A stretch of 64,000 bases of DNA, from contig NZ_FMIQ01000055.1 of the NCBI RefSeq assembly GCF_900095695.1, forward strand, positions 118,196 through 182,195, given 5' to 3'. A program made the position numbers and the translations under genes. The stretch comes from Hafnia alvei (GTDB lineage Bacteria; Pseudomonadota; Gammaproteobacteria; Enterobacterales; Enterobacteriaceae). Position 1 is the stretch's first letter; each line of letters starts with the position of its first letter. Below, one piece after another: positions 48,076-58,496 of this stretch. The notes under the pieces are model-generated. The model saw only the letters and a list, made by a program, of their open reading frames with translations, ran no database searches and was not told the origin of the DNA.

Positions 48076-49827
48076 TTATCCGCCGACGCCTGGCCATATG
48101 ATGACAATAAGTGTCCCCGCGAGCGTGAGCAGTACGTTGGCTATGGCATAAGTGCCCGCATAGCCTAGTGCAGGGATGTTGCTGCGTGAGGCATCGCTGA
48201 TGATTTCCATCGCGGGAGCACAGGTTCTGGCCCCCATAATGGCGCCAAATAGCAGGGCGCGGTTCATGCGCAGCACGTAGGCACCGAACAGGAAGCAAAT
48301 GACAACGGGCAGCAAGCTGACGACCAAGCCGGAGAGCAACATTTGCCCACCGATTTGTCCTAGGCCGTGGTTCATACCCGCACCTGCGCTTAGGCCAACA
48401 CCGGCCATAAACACCATCAAGCCAAACTCTTTCACCATGTTCAGCGCCCCTTGCGGGATATAGCCGAAAGTAGGGTGGTTGGCACGCAGGAACCCAAGCA
48501 TGATGCCGGAGAACAGTAATCCAGCTGCGTTGCCGATACCAAAGGAGAAATTACTGAACTTGAAGGTAATCAAGCCAATCATCAAGCCAACGATAAAGAA
48601 GGCGCAGAAGGCTAAAAGGTCAGTGACCTGACTGTGGATTGAAATAAATCCAATGCGTTCTGCCACACTTTTAACGCGGCGTGCATCGCCACTCACCTGA
48701 AGTACGTCGCCTTTGTTGAGCACGATGTTGTCATCAATAGGCATTTCAATCTGGCTGCGTATCACACGGTTTAGGAAGCAACCGTGGTCAGTCAGTTTGA
48801 TTTGGCTGAGGCGTTTACCCACTGCATTGTTGTTTTTGACCACAATCTCTTCGGTCACGATGCGCATATCCAGCAAATCGCGGTCGAAAACTTCTTTCCC
48901 ATTACGGAAGCTTGGGTCTAAGCGGGCATGGGCATCAGGGTAGCCCACCAGCGAAATCTCATCGCCGACCTGTAAAACCGCATCACCGTCTGGCGTGGCC
49001 AAGATGCCGTTACGGCGGATACGTTCGATGTAACAACCGGTTTGGCGATAAATACCCAGCTCGCGTAGGTTTTTGCCATCAGCCCAAGAAACCAGCTCGG
49101 GGCCAACGCGGTAAGCGCGAATAACCGGCAGAAAAACTTTGCGCTGCACTTCATTATCTAAGCCACGTTCACGAGCAATCTGCTGCGCTGATGTTGGCAA
49201 ATCTTGGTGTTGGAGTTTAGGTAAATAACGCGCGCCAAAAATCAGGCTGACTAAACCAATGAGATAGGTCAGAGCATAGCCAAGGCTTAGGTTGTCTTGC
49301 AGATGGGCGAGATTAGGATTGTTAGTCATGGTTTGACGCAGCGTATCGCCCGCACCTACCAGCACCGGCGTGGAGGTCATTGAGCCTGCCAACATCCCAG
49401 CGGTTAAGCCGATATCCCAATGGAAAAGTTTACCAAAGCCCAAAGCCATCACTAACGCACTGCCAACCATCACAAGGGCCAGCATGAGATAGTTTTTCCC
49501 ATCGCGGAAAAAGATAGAGAAGAAATTGGGACCGGCCTCTACGCCCACACAGAATATAAACAGCATAAAGCCGAGATTCAGTGCTTCCGTGTTGATGGCA
49601 AAATGCTGTTGTCCGAGTAGAAGAGAGACAACCAAAACGCCAATGGAGTTACCGAGCTGAACGGAACCCAGACGTAATTTACCGAGGCATAGCCCCAGCG
49701 CCAAGACAACGAACAACAGCAGGATGTAATTTCCTGTTAACAAACTTGCGACATCAATGTTCACGGCGAATAACTTATCGTTAACTAGCTTGCGCTTGAT
49801 ATGATTGACTATTGGAGATACATTCAA
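48076..49827 (-). CDS. ybjL: Aspartate:alanine antiporter-family transporter YbjL
   Basis: The 583-residue protein (E. coli 561) has two blocks of membrane segments (about 30-190 and 400-583). These flank two RCK/TrkA_C regulatory domains (about 215-390), seen as [18 protein letters not shown] and [21 protein letters not shown]. The AspT family pattern [16 protein letters not shown] and [13 protein letters not shown] is clear. The substrate of YbjL is not established. The N terminus is about 20 residues longer than in E. coli; an alternative start may lie inside. It is divergent from ybjM. Confidence 0.93.
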   Translation of the reverse strand: MNVSPIVNHIKRKLVNDKLFAVNIDVASLLTGNYILLLFVVLALGLCLGKLRLGSVQLGNSIGVLVVSLLLGQQHFAINTEALNLGFMLFIFCVGVEAGPNFFSIFFRDGKNYLMLALVMVGSALVMALGFGKLFHWDIGLTAGMLAGSMTSTPVLVGAGDTLRQTMTNNPNLAHLQDNLSLGYALTYLIGLVSLIFGARYLPKLQHQDLPTSAQQIARERGLDNEVQRKVFLPVIRAYRVGPELVSWADGKNLRELGIYRQTGCYIERIRRNGILATPDGDAVLQVGDEISLVGYPDAHARLDPSFRNGKEVFDRDLLDMRIVTEEIVVKNNNAVGKRLSQIKLTDHGCFLNRVIRSQIEMPIDDNIVLNKGDVLQVSGDARRVKSVAERIGFISIHSQVTDLLAFCAFFIVGLMIGLITFKFSNFSFGIGNAAGLLFSGIMLGFLRANHPTFGYIPQGALNMVKEFGLMVFMAGVGLSAGAGMNHGLGQIGGQMLLSGLVVSLLPVVICFLFGAYVLRMNRALLFGAIMGARTCAPAMEIISDASRSNIPALGYAGTYAIANVLLTLAGTLIVIIWPGVGG

Positions 49828-50095
49828 CCATACAAAATAATAAATTTCATCTTTAACTCGGAGATCCGCAGTAATAGATGAAACCCCAATACGAACGATG
49901 TATTGGCAGCTATTTTAGACGCGACTTGTGTGTTCGGCCAACAAAAAGCCGAAACATGTGGGAATGCGTCTTTTGCACGTTATCGCGCTAGGGAATGCGT
50001 GGGCTCACAGGGCTATCTGTTTCGCCAAGGGCGGTGAAAATAGCAGGTTACTGTGGGTGTATTGAATATCGCTTCTAAGGAAAGAGGGATTTTTG

Positions 50096-50488
50096 ATGAC
50101 AATGTATCGGCGTTGGTTGGGCGCGATTGTTGCTTTTATCTTGGTCAGCTTGCTCTTCATGGCATTAAAACCGTGGGATCACGCAGACGGCCCCAATATT
50201 GTAATGAAAGGTGAAATCAGCCTGCTGTGGTTTGTTATTCCAGGATTTATCGCGAGCTATGCTTCTGTGAGCGGCCGCATTTTTTATCCTTTTCTTGGCA
50301 CCCTTTGTGCCGTGCTGGCTTCAACATTGATTCACCTGTTTTATGGAACAGAACTCCGTAACGGATTACAGATGTTTGCGTATGGAACCAGTGCGCTTTT
50401 CTGGTCGACGTCAGGCGCGTTTCTTTTTTGGTTTGTCGCGCTCACTTGGCAGAAGAAGCGCTCTCTTGGCGTTGAGCGCTATCGCTAA
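50096..50488 (+). CDS. ybjM: Inner-membrane protein YbjM
   Basis: The 130-residue protein has four predicted membrane segments. The pattern RWLGAIVAFILVSLLF at the N terminus, then ISLLWFVIPGFIASYAS and TSALFWSTSGAFLFWFVAL matches E. coli YbjM in topology, with modest identity. Assignment also rests on position between ybjL and grxA. The ATG at 50096 follows GAGGGA. Function unknown. Confidence 0.82.
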   Translation: MTMYRRWLGAIVAFILVSLLFMALKPWDHADGPNIVMKGEISLLWFVIPGFIASYASVSGRIFYPFLGTLCAVLASTLIHLFYGTELRNGLQMFAYGTSALFWSTSGAFLFWFVALTWQKKRSLGVERYR

Positions 50489-50516
50489 AAACTCATGACA
50501 TTCGGATAGATAAAAT

Positions 50517-50546
50517 AAAAGGGCATCCAAATGGATGCCCTTTTTT
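50517..50546. terminator. Bidirectional terminator between ybjM and grxA
   Basis: GGGCATCC (50521-50528) and GGATGCCC (50533-50540) form a perfect stem, with AAAA on one side and TTTTTT on the other, so it can end both convergent transcripts. Confidence 0.92.
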
Positions 50547-50561
50547 CGAAGCAGAAAACGA

Positions 50562-50825
50562 TTACTGGAACAGAGCCAGATTTTCTTTGGCATAGGCTTC
50601 AAAGTCAGTGCATCCGCCAATGTGTTTCTGATCGATGAAAATCTGTGGAACGGTTTCAACCGGTTTACCGACGGTTTTTTCCAGATCGGCTTTAGTGATA
50701 CCTTCTGCGTGGATATCAATATAACGGAAGTTGAAATCATCGCGTTCTTCGGTCAGTTTCTCAGCCAACTCTTTAGCACGGACACAATACGGGCAGCCCG
50801 GACGCCCAAAAATTACTGCAAACAT
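50562..50825 (-). CDS. grxA: Glutaredoxin 1
   Basis: The 87-residue thioredoxin-fold protein has the redox motif Cys11-Pro-Tyr-Cys14 and the glutathione-binding TVPQIFIDQKHIGGCTDF. It reduces ribonucleotide reductase and other disulfides in the cytoplasm at the expense of glutathione. It is convergent with ybjM and divergent from ybjC. OxyR controls it in E. coli; I did not identify a clear OxyR site here. Confidence 0.97.
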   Translation of the reverse strand: MFAVIFGRPGCPYCVRAKELAEKLTEERDDFNFRYIDIHAEGITKADLEKTVGKPVETVPQIFIDQKHIGGCTDFEAYAKENLALFQ

Positions 50826-50980
50826 GAGAACTCCTTGATTGATTTGAGCTTATTCACTAAATCTTGATAATGTTTAGCGCCGACTCACTTTAACTGCGTT
50901 TACTATGCCTGCTACGGCAGTTAAAAAAAAGTAGGATTTGCCTGTTACTTTGATAAATTTTACCTATTTAGGGAGTCCGC

Positions 50981-51286
50981 ATGAAGGCTTTAGGGGATTT
51001 GCCTAGACCTGTTTTAATCTGTGAAGCGCTGGGAATGGTACTGCTGGTGGTAGCCTATCTCAGCATTCACGATTATATTCATCTACCCGATCTGCTTGCG
51101 ACACCGCTTGCGGCGGTCATGATGATTTTTGCCGGTGTTGCATTGATGATACCGGCTGCCGTGGCGCTGATTTGGAGTTTGACGCACAGCAAAACACCGC
51201 TGTTTAGCTTAACGCCAAAGCAAGATGCGTCGGCGGCAAAACCTGAAACAAAATCTGAGGAGCATAAAAATGACGCCAACCATTGA
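50981..51286 (+). CDS. ybjC: Inner-membrane protein YbjC
   Basis: The 101-residue protein starts MKALGDLPRPVLICEALGMV and has two membrane helices. It ends in DANH like E. coli YbjC. It is the first gene of the ybjC-nfsA-rimK-type operon; nfsA begins inside its last codons. The promoter region 50826-50980 should carry the SoxS/MarA site known from E. coli; I could not confirm it by eye. Function unknown. Confidence 0.92.
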   Translation: MKALGDLPRPVLICEALGMVLLVVAYLSIHDYIHLPDLLATPLAAVMMIFAGVALMIPAAVALIWSLTHSKTPLFSLTPKQDASAAKPETKSEEHKNDANH

Positions 51287-51992
51287 TCTTCTGTGTTCAC
51301 ATCGATCTGTCCGTGCGTTTACGCCACAGCCTATCGGTGACGCAGAGCGGGAGGCAATTTTTGCTGCGGCACGTGCAACGTCGAGCTCAAGCTTCTTGCA
51401 GTGCAGCTCTATTATTCGTATTACCGATCCTTCACTACGTGAGCAACTGGTTGAGTTAACCGGAGGCCAACAGCATGTGGCCGATGCTGCAGAGTTCTGG
51501 GTTTTCTGCGCTGATTTCAATCGTCATAAAGAAATTTTTCCTGAAGCTCAATTAGGTCTGGCCGAGCAACTGCTGTTGGGTACCGTTGATACTTCGCTGA
51601 TGGCGCAGAACGCTTTTACTGCGGCTGAATCGTTGGGACTAGGCGGTGTCTATATTGGCGGGCTACGTAATAATATTGAGGAAGTCACCCAGTTATTAAA
51701 GCTGCCACAAAATGTGCTGCCGCTGATGGGATTGTGCCTTGGATATCCGGCGACCAACCCTGCGCAAAAACCGCGTTTACCTCAGGCGATGGTGGTACAT
51801 GAAAATTACTATCAGCCGCTCGATCGCGAACTTCTCGCGCAATACGACGCCCATATTTGCGCCTACTATCAAAGCCGTGGAAGCAATACACGTAGCGATA
51901 CTTGGAGCGAGCAGATTAAGCGCACGCTGGCGAAAGAGAGCCGCCCGTTTATGCTGGAATATCTGCATAAACAAGGTTGGATCCTGAGATAG
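51270..51992 (+). CDS. nfsA: Oxygen-insensitive NADPH nitroreductase
   Basis: This FMN enzyme has 240 residues as in E. coli NfsA. It shows LLCSHRSVRAFTPQPI at the N terminus (FMN contact), GQQHVADAAEFWVFCADFNRH, ESLGLGGVYIGGLRNN and LCLGYPA. It reduces nitroaromatics and quinones by two electrons. The ATG at 51270 follows AGGAG, and overlaps ybjC by 17 bases. Confidence 0.96.
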   Translation: MTPTIDLLCSHRSVRAFTPQPIGDAEREAIFAAARATSSSSFLQCSSIIRITDPSLREQLVELTGGQQHVADAAEFWVFCADFNRHKEIFPEAQLGLAEQLLLGTVDTSLMAQNAFTAAESLGLGGVYIGGLRNNIEEVTQLLKLPQNVLPLMGLCLGYPATNPAQKPRLPQAMVVHENYYQPLDRELLAQYDAHICAYYQSRGSNTRSDTWSEQIKRTLAKESRPFMLEYLHKQGWILR

Positions 51993-52019
51993 TTTGCCTA
52001 CTGGCTTAAGAGGTTGGCT

Positions 52020-52907
52020 GTGAATATCGTCATACTTTCCCGTGATGGCTCCCTTTATTCATGTAAACGCTTGAAAGAGGCGGCGCTGCGACGTGGTCAC
52101 CACATTGATATTGTTGATCCGCTTTCATGTTATATGAACATCAACTGCGCGGCCCCCAGCGTGCATGAAAAAGGGCGCCAGTTAGAGCGCTATGACGCCG
52201 TTATCCCACGCATTGGATCGGCGATCACCTTTTACGGCACGGCGGTTTTGCGGCAGTTTGAAATGTTGGGTAGTTTTCCGCTGAACAACGCCGCTTCGAT
52301 AGCCAAAGCCCGTGACAAGTTGCACTCCTTACAGCTATTGGCTCAACAGGGCATCGATTTGCCTATCACGGGATTCGCGCACCGTCCTGACGATACTAGC
52401 GATTTGATTGAAATGGTCGGCGGTGCTCCGCTGGTGGTTAAGCTGGTTGAAGGGACGCAGGGGATCGGCGTGGTTCTTGCTGAAACGCGCCAGGCTGCGG
52501 AAAGTGTTATTGATGCTTTTCGTGGTTTGAATGCGCACATTCTGGTGCAGGAATACATCAAAGAGGCTCAGGGCGCGGATATACGTTGTCTCGTGATCGG
52601 CAAACGCGTGGTAGCGGCTATCGAACGGCAGGCTAAACCGGGTGAGTTTCGTTCTAACCTGCATCGCGGTGGTACCGCCAAACGGGTGGTTATCACCGAG
52701 CAAGAACGCGAGGTGGCGCTGAAAGCCGTTGCCACGCTCGGCTTGTGCGTGGCAGGCGTTGATATCCTACGTTCCGAACGAGGCCCGTTGGTGATGGAGG
52801 TCAACGCTTCGCCGGGGTTGGAAGGCATTGAAACTACCACCGGGAAAGATATCGCAGATATGATGATCGACTACATTGAGCGCACGATTGCGCGCAAAAA
52901 GCACTAA
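52020..52907 (+). CDS. rimK: Ribosomal protein S6 glutamate ligase
   Basis: The 295-residue ATP-grasp enzyme adds glutamate residues to the C terminus of ribosomal protein S6. ATP-grasp signatures are [36 protein letters not shown] and [17 protein letters not shown]. The start is GTG at 52020, six bases after AGAGG (the frame also has a TTG two codons earlier). It follows nfsA by 27 bases. Confidence 0.96.
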   Translation: MNIVILSRDGSLYSCKRLKEAALRRGHHIDIVDPLSCYMNINCAAPSVHEKGRQLERYDAVIPRIGSAITFYGTAVLRQFEMLGSFPLNNAASIAKARDKLHSLQLLAQQGIDLPITGFAHRPDDTSDLIEMVGGAPLVVKLVEGTQGIGVVLAETRQAAESVIDAFRGLNAHILVQEYIKEAQGADIRCLVIGKRVVAAIERQAKPGEFRSNLHRGGTAKRVVITEQEREVALKAVATLGLCVAGVDILRSERGPLVMEVNASPGLEGIETTTGKDIADMMIDYIERTIARKKH

Positions 52908-53098
52908 ACCTGCACAAACTGATTGGTTGCAGGCTGGTAGTGATATCCCGCCTGCGCCAATCGTTCCTGTAATCCGCTGATTGAAATATCATAACGGCGG
53001 GTCAAATCTTCTAGCGATGGGCACTCGTCGCGGAGTTTCATGTTGACGATGCTCATCAGCATCAATGGGTCCATGGTGGCATAGCGCGTCAGCGACAT
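52904..53098 (-). CDS. DUF4250-domain protein
   Basis: This 64-residue protein ([20 protein letters not shown], then [20 protein letters not shown] and [11 protein letters not shown]) has the DUF4250 pattern, a small helical protein of unknown function. AGAGGAG stands six bases before the ATG at 53098; the longer frame to 53239 overlaps the ybjN promoter and is not used. It is convergent with rimK (four-base overlap) and is not at this position in E. coli. Confidence 0.85.
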   Translation of the reverse strand: MSLTRYATMDPLMLMSIVNMKLRDECPSLEDLTRRYDISISGLQERLAQAGYHYQPATNQFVQV

Positions 53099-53240
53099 TG
53101 TGTACTCCTCTTTCCGCCAAGATTGATGAATTAATTGTCTTTGAGCATAGATAAAACGGGCAATTTTCCGTAAGCTATGCCCCTTTTCTACGTCTGTGCT
53201 TATTATCTCCTGTTTTATCATTTTTGTAAGGTAGGCCACT

Positions 53241-53732
53241 ATGGATTCGCTAATCGTCCCGGATCTGGATCTTTTACGACGCTGGCTGGATCAACTGGGC
53301 ATCACCTTTTTTGAGTGTGACTCCTGCCAAGCGCTACATCTGCCACATATGCAGAATTTTGACGGTGTATTTGATGCCAAAGTCGATATGATCGATAAAA
53401 CGATTTTGTTCAGCGCACTGGCTGAAATACGCCCAACCTCGCTGATTCCGTTGGTTGCCGATCTCAGTCAAATGAACGCCAGCACGTTGGCAGTGAAAGT
53501 CTTTGTTGATATTCAGGATGACAATTTACCGAAGCTGATTGCCTGTCTTTCATTGAACGGCAGCGTTGGCGTGACGCTTGAGCAGTTTGCTGAGTTTATG
53601 AAACAGGGCGAAGAACAGCTTTCGATGATCATGATGGAGACGCGCGCCAATGGCATGTTGTTTCTCGGCGAAGGTGAAGAAAGCGACGCCGATTATGACC
53701 CAGACGCCATGAGCGGACCTCTGCTGCATTAG
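53241..53732 (+). CDS. ybjN: YbjN family protein
   Basis: The 163-residue protein matches E. coli YbjN well in the first two thirds (LGITFFECDSCQALHLPHMQ, NFDGVFDAKVDMIDKTILFS, DDNLPKLIAC). It is a type III secretion chaperone-like fold protein linked to motility, biofilm and stress in published work. The C-terminal tail is acidic. AAGGTAGGCC precedes the ATG. Confidence 0.95.
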   Translation: MDSLIVPDLDLLRRWLDQLGITFFECDSCQALHLPHMQNFDGVFDAKVDMIDKTILFSALAEIRPTSLIPLVADLSQMNASTLAVKVFVDIQDDNLPKLIACLSLNGSVGVTLEQFAEFMKQGEEQLSMIMMETRANGMLFLGEGEESDADYDPDAMSGPLLH

Positions 53733-53770
53733 TGATAACACCACTGACAGTCACTGCGCTGACATGGTTC

Positions 53771-53802
53771 AACGGCACCGTTATGGTGCCGTTAGTTTTT
53801 GT
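53771..53802 (+). terminator. ybjN terminator
   Basis: AACGGCACC (53771-53779) and GGTGCCGTT (53785-53793) form a perfect stem, then AGTTTTTG. The remaining 53803-54129 before potF contains AT-rich promoter sequence without a gene. Confidence 0.88.
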
Positions 53803-54129
53803 ATAAAAACCTCATAAATATTCTGCAAACTAATCAATCTCCCCGATATCTGACGCCATTAGAGGCATGAATGGCGCACGACATAGATGCAATTGCATAG
53901 AAAATCGATAATTGACGTTTTTTCCACCGCTCGGTGGCTGGATAGGCTATCTGCAGTTATGCTTGATTTGCAGCGTACAGCTCAGATTTTCCTCATATTA
54001 TTACCCAACATTTAAATGAAGAAATAACCGTTTTTTCTGATTTTATATGCATAACGATCTGCTGTCGCATGCCATCACTGCTGGTAAACGGGCTAGTGCG
54101 CGCCGTTTCTACATTATTTGGAGGGATTG

Positions 54130-55239
54130 ATGATGATCAACGGGAATAAAAAGTGGCTGGTAGGTGCCATTTCAGGGGCTTTAATGGCTGCCGGGGCAAC
54201 GGCAGCCGATCAGAAAACGCTGCATATTTACAACTGGTCTGACTATATCGCGCCAGACACCTTGGCGAATTTCACCAAAGAAACCGGCATCAAGGTGGTT
54301 TACGACGTTTTCGATTCTAATGAAGTGCTGGAAGGCAAACTGATGGCCGGCAGTACCGGTTTTGATTTGGTTGTGCCTTCCGCCAGTTTCCTCGAGCGTC
54401 AGGTCGGTGCGGGCGTATTTAAACCCTTAGATAAAAGCCAGCTGAGTAATTATAAAAACCTCGATCCTGAGCTGTTACAGCTGGTGGCTAAGCACGATCC
54501 AGACAATAAATATGCGATTCCATACACCTTTGCGACCACGGGGATTGGTTACAACGTCGAGAAAGTGAAAGCGGCATTGGGTAAAGATGCACCGGTGAAT
54601 AGCTGGGATCTGGTGTTGAAACCTGAGAATCTGGAGAAATTGAAAAGCTGCGGCGTGTCATTCCTTGATGCACCCGCTGAAATTTATGCCACCGTACTTA
54701 ATTACATTGGTAAAGACCCTAACAGCTCTGATGCCAACGACTACAACGGCGCGGCGAACGATCTGCTGTTAAAACTTCGTCCAAATATTCGTTATTTCCA
54801 TTCCTCTCAGTACATCAATGACTTAGCCAACGGTGATATTTGCGTCGCGGTCGGCTGGTCGGGCGACGTGATGCAGGCCGCCAATCGTGCCAAAGAAGCC
54901 AAAAACGGCGTGGATATTGCCTACAGTATTCCGAAAGAAGGCGCACTGATCTTCTTCGATGTGTTTGCCATGCCCGCTGATGCTAAAAACACCCCTGAGG
55001 CATATCAGTTCCTCAACTACTTATTACGCCCTGAAGTGATCGCAAATATCAGCAACCATGTTTATTACGCTAACGCCAATAAAGCGGCGACACCGTTGGT
55101 GAATCCAGAAGTGCGGGATAATCCGGGAATTTATCCTCCGCCGGACGTGAGAGCAAAAATGTTCACGCTTAAAGTGCAATCGCCAAAAATTGACCGCGTG
55201 ATCACCCGAGCTTGGACCAAAGTGAAAACCGGAAAATAA
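54130..55239 (+). CDS. potF: Putrescine ABC transporter, periplasmic binding protein
   Basis: The 369-residue protein begins with a signal peptide (cleavage near ATA-ADQK, residue 25). It continues TLHIYNWSDYIAPDTLANF, which contains the putrescine-contacting tryptophan and serine, and GSTGFDLVVPSASFLERQV. It delivers putrescine to PotGHI. The ATG at 54130 or 54133 follows GGAGGG (spacing 4 or 7). Confidence 0.97.
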   Translation: MMINGNKKWLVGAISGALMAAGATAADQKTLHIYNWSDYIAPDTLANFTKETGIKVVYDVFDSNEVLEGKLMAGSTGFDLVVPSASFLERQVGAGVFKPLDKSQLSNYKNLDPELLQLVAKHDPDNKYAIPYTFATTGIGYNVEKVKAALGKDAPVNSWDLVLKPENLEKLKSCGVSFLDAPAEIYATVLNYIGKDPNSSDANDYNGAANDLLLKLRPNIRYFHSSQYINDLANGDICVAVGWSGDVMQAANRAKEAKNGVDIAYSIPKEGALIFFDVFAMPADAKNTPEAYQFLNYLLRPEVIANISNHVYYANANKAATPLVNPEVRDNPGIYPPPDVRAKMFTLKVQSPKIDRVITRAWTKVKTGK

Positions 55240-55284
55240 ATCAGCGAAACAGTTACGTAGACAAATAATGTGGCTACGCTGAAT

Positions 55285-55320
55285 ACACAGGCAGAGAAAA
55301 CCTCTTTGCCTGTGTGCTTT
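55285..55320 (+). terminator. Intercistronic terminator-like hairpin potF-potG
   Basis: ACACAGGCA (55285-55293) pairs with TGCCTGTGT (55307-55315), with a small inner GAG/CTC, then GCTTTT. It probably makes potF mRNA more abundant than the downstream genes. Confidence 0.75.
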
Positions 55321-55392
55321 TACACTGCTCGTTGAGCGGTATGTGTCGATGCAGCCGGGTCTGTATCAGGTACGAGAGCGAGGACGTCCCGA

Positions 55393-56526
55393 ATGAATGA
55401 TATTATCCCCCGTCAGGCACCTAAGGTGCATAAAGCGTTTACGCCGCTGTTGGAAATTCGCAATCTCAGTAAAACCTTTGACGGGCAACTTGCCGTCGAT
55501 GACGTCAATCTAACGATTTATAAAGGCGAAATTTTTGCGCTGCTTGGCGCATCCGGCTGTGGAAAATCCACGTTACTGCGCATGCTTGCCGGTTTCGAAA
55601 TGCCTACCAGCGGGCAAATTGTCCTCGATGGGCAGGATTTAGCCCACGTGCCTCCCTACCAGCGCCCCATCAATATGATGTTCCAGTCTTATGCGCTTTT
55701 CCCCCACATGAGCGTGGAGCAAAACATTGCCTTTGGTTTGAAGCAAGATCGCTTGAGCCGCGGTGAAATCAGCCAGCGGGTGGAAGAAATGCTGTCGCTG
55801 GTGCATATGCAAGAATATGCGAAACGTAAGCCGCATCAGCTTTCAGGCGGGCAGCGCCAGCGTGTTGCGTTGGCTCGCAGTTTGGCCAAACGGCCAAAAT
55901 TGCTGCTGCTGGATGAGCCCATGGGAGCATTAGACAAAAAACTGCGTGAGCGCATGCAGCTGGAAGTGGCAGATATCTTAGAACGCGTGGGCGTGACCTG
56001 CGTAATGGTGACGCACGATCAGGAAGAGGCGATGACGATGGCGGGGCGAATTGCCATTATGAATCGTGGGAAATTCGTGCAAATCGGCGAACCTGAGGAG
56101 ATTTATGAGCACCCCAATAGTCGCTACAGCGCCGAGTTTATCGGTTCAGTCAACGTCTTTGACGGTATTTTAAAAGAGCAATTAGACGATGCGCTGCTGA
56201 TCCAAAGTCCTGGCTTATTGAATCCACTCAAAGTGGATCTCGATGCGGCCGTGGTTGAGGGCGTTCCGGTGCAGATTGCTTTGCGCCCAGAGAAAATTCT
56301 GCTGTGCGAAGAGCCGCCGGAAGATGGCTGCAACTATGCAACGGGAGAAGTGGTGCACATTGCCTATCTCGGTGATTTGTCTATTTATCACGTTAAGCTG
56401 CTCAGTGGGCAAATGATAAGCGCCCAGTTACAGAACGGTCACCGTTTCCGTAAAGGCATGCCAACCTGGGGCGACCAAATCAAGCTGTGTTGGGATGCCG
56501 ATAGCTGCGTAGTTCTCACCGTCTGA
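55393..56526 (+). CDS. potG: Putrescine ABC transporter, ATPase subunit
   Basis: The 377-residue ATPase has Walker A LLGASGCGKSTLL, signature LSGGQRQRVALARSLAKRP, Walker B LLLLDEPMGALD and the H-loop VTHDQEEAM. A C-terminal TOBE domain starts at about residue 295. Length equals E. coli PotG. It powers PotH/PotI in the inner membrane. Confidence 0.97.
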   Translation: MNDIIPRQAPKVHKAFTPLLEIRNLSKTFDGQLAVDDVNLTIYKGEIFALLGASGCGKSTLLRMLAGFEMPTSGQIVLDGQDLAHVPPYQRPINMMFQSYALFPHMSVEQNIAFGLKQDRLSRGEISQRVEEMLSLVHMQEYAKRKPHQLSGGQRQRVALARSLAKRPKLLLLDEPMGALDKKLRERMQLEVADILERVGVTCVMVTHDQEEAMTMAGRIAIMNRGKFVQIGEPEEIYEHPNSRYSAEFIGSVNVFDGILKEQLDDALLIQSPGLLNPLKVDLDAAVVEGVPVQIALRPEKILLCEEPPEDGCNYATGEVVHIAYLGDLSIYHVKLLSGQMISAQLQNGHRFRKGMPTWGDQIKLCWDADSCVVLTV

Positions 56527-56536
56527 GGAGATAGCG

Positions 56537-57499
56537 ATGTCTACACTGTTTACAAGTCGCAGCGATCGCCCTCCGATTCAACGGGTTGGGAAATTCACTG
56601 CGTGGCTCTACCGTTTACGCGGTGTGCATGGCCGCAAACTGGTTATTGCCTTGCCCTATCTATGGCTGATCTGCTTATTTTTACTGCCGTTTCTGACGGT
56701 GTTTAAAATCAGTCTGGCCGAAATGGCACGCGCCATCCCGCCGTTCACCGATTTAATGACTTGGGCGGACGACAAGCTAGATATTGCGCTGAATTTTGCC
56801 AACTATTTTCAGCTGTTTGACGACCCGCTTTATATAGATGCTTACCTTCAATCGCTGCAAATCGCCGCTGTCTCAACGATATGCTGTTTAATCATTGGCT
56901 ATCCACTGGCGTGGGCGGTAGCGCACAGCAGTTCATCGACGCGCAATATTTTGCTGCTGCTGGTGATCTTACCGTCTTGGACGTCGTTTCTGATCCGCGT
57001 GTATGCATGGATGGGAATACTCAAAGAAAACGGCGTGCTGAATAACGTGCTGCTGTGGCTCGGCGTTATCGATCATCCATTGATTATTCTGCACACCAAC
57101 ACGGCGGTATACATCGGCGTGGTTTATTCCTATATGCCTTTTATGGTGCTGCCTATTTACACCGCGCTAACGCGTATTGATTACTCGTTGGTGGAAGCGG
57201 CGCTAGATCTTGGCGCTAGGCCAATGAAAACCTTCTTTAAAATTATCGTTCCTTTAACCAAAGGCGGAATTATCGCGGGCTCGATGCTGGTCTTTATTCC
57301 CGCCGTGGGGGAGTTTGTTATTCCTGAACTGCTAGGCGGGCCGGATAGCATAATGATTGGGCGCGTGCTGTGGCAGGAGTTCTTTAACAACCGCGATTGG
57401 CCAGTGGCTTCGGCAGTGGCGATCTTGATGTTGTTACTGTTGATCGTGCCGATCATGCTGTTCCACAAATATCAGAATAAAGAACTGGGGGCGCACTAA
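56537..57499 (+). CDS. potH: Putrescine ABC transporter, permease PotH
   Basis: The 320-residue permease has six membrane segments and the EAA-loop YSLVEAALDLGARPMKTFFKIIVPLTKGGI that contacts the ATPase. The N-terminal segment LVIALPYLWLICLFLLPFLT is typical of PotB/PotH. Its stop overlaps the potI start by one base. Confidence 0.97.
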   Translation: MSTLFTSRSDRPPIQRVGKFTAWLYRLRGVHGRKLVIALPYLWLICLFLLPFLTVFKISLAEMARAIPPFTDLMTWADDKLDIALNFANYFQLFDDPLYIDAYLQSLQIAAVSTICCLIIGYPLAWAVAHSSSSTRNILLLLVILPSWTSFLIRVYAWMGILKENGVLNNVLLWLGVIDHPLIILHTNTAVYIGVVYSYMPFMVLPIYTALTRIDYSLVEAALDLGARPMKTFFKIIVPLTKGGIIAGSMLVFIPAVGEFVIPELLGGPDSIMIGRVLWQEFFNNRDWPVASAVAILMLLLLIVPIMLFHKYQNKELGAH

Positions 57500-58344
57500 T
57501 GAATACTTTACCGGTTGTGCGCTCGCCGTGGCGTATTGTGATTTTGGTGGTTTGCTTCTTTTTCCTGTACGCCCCGATGCTGCTGTTGGTCATCTACTCC
57601 TTCAACAGCTCTAAACTGGTCACGGTGTGGGCAGGGTGGTCAACGCGCTGGTACAGCGTGTTATTCAATGATTCAGTGATGATTAGCGCGGTGGGATTAA
57701 GCCTAACTATTGCCGCTGCGGCGGCTACGATGGCGACAATTCTTGGCACCATGGCGGCGGTGGTGATGGTTCGTTTTGGCCGCTTTCGCGGATCAAACGG
57801 GTTTGCATTCATGCTGACAGCGCCGCTGGTGATGCCCGATGTGATCACTGGTCTCTCATTGCTACTGCTGTTTGTGGCAATGGGACACCTGATCGGCTGG
57901 CCTGCAGAGCGCGGTATGCTGACGATCTGGATGGCGCATGTGACCTTTTGTACGGCCTATGTCACCGTGGTGGTCAGCTCGCGCTTGCGTGAGCTGGATA
58001 AATCGTTGGAAGAGGCGGCGATGGATCTTGGCGCAACGCCGCTGAAGGTGTTCTTTGTGATCACCATTCCCATGATTGCCCCCGCGCTGGTTTCCGGCTG
58101 GCTGTTGGCATTTACGCTGTCGCTCGACGATCTGGTTATTGCCAGTTTTGTGGCGGGGCCGGGCTCAACGACGTTACCAATGCTGGTGTTTGCCAGCGTG
58201 CGTATGGGCGTTAACCCTGAAATTAACGCGCTGGCCAGTATTATTCTGCTGGTGGTTGGAGTGATTGGGCTGATTGCGTGGTGGTTTATGGCCAGAACGG
58301 AAAAACAGCGGTTGAAAGAGATCAGAAAAGCGGCAGGTGGCTAA
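57499..58344 (+). CDS. potI: Putrescine ABC transporter, permease PotI
   Basis: The 281-residue permease (E. coli PotI 281) has six membrane segments and the EAA-loop LDKSLEEAAMDLGATPLKVF. It is the partner of PotH. It ends the potFGHI operon; 152 bases separate it from ybjO. Confidence 0.97.
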   Translation: MNTLPVVRSPWRIVILVVCFFFLYAPMLLLVIYSFNSSKLVTVWAGWSTRWYSVLFNDSVMISAVGLSLTIAAAAATMATILGTMAAVVMVRFGRFRGSNGFAFMLTAPLVMPDVITGLSLLLLFVAMGHLIGWPAERGMLTIWMAHVTFCTAYVTVVVSSRLRELDKSLEEAAMDLGATPLKVFFVITIPMIAPALVSGWLLAFTLSLDDLVIASFVAGPGSTTLPMLVFASVRMGVNPEINALASIILLVVGVIGLIAWWFMARTEKQRLKEIRKAAGG

Positions 58345-58496
58345 CTATGGTTATTATTTCCGCAGATTTAATCAGTGAACGTGTGAATAAACAGGGTCTG
58401 TAACGCGTTAATTTGAAACATAAAGATCATAAACCGCTAGCCTGAATAACATAATTTGTCCTATTATGAGTTTTTCAGGCTAGCTTATGGAATAAG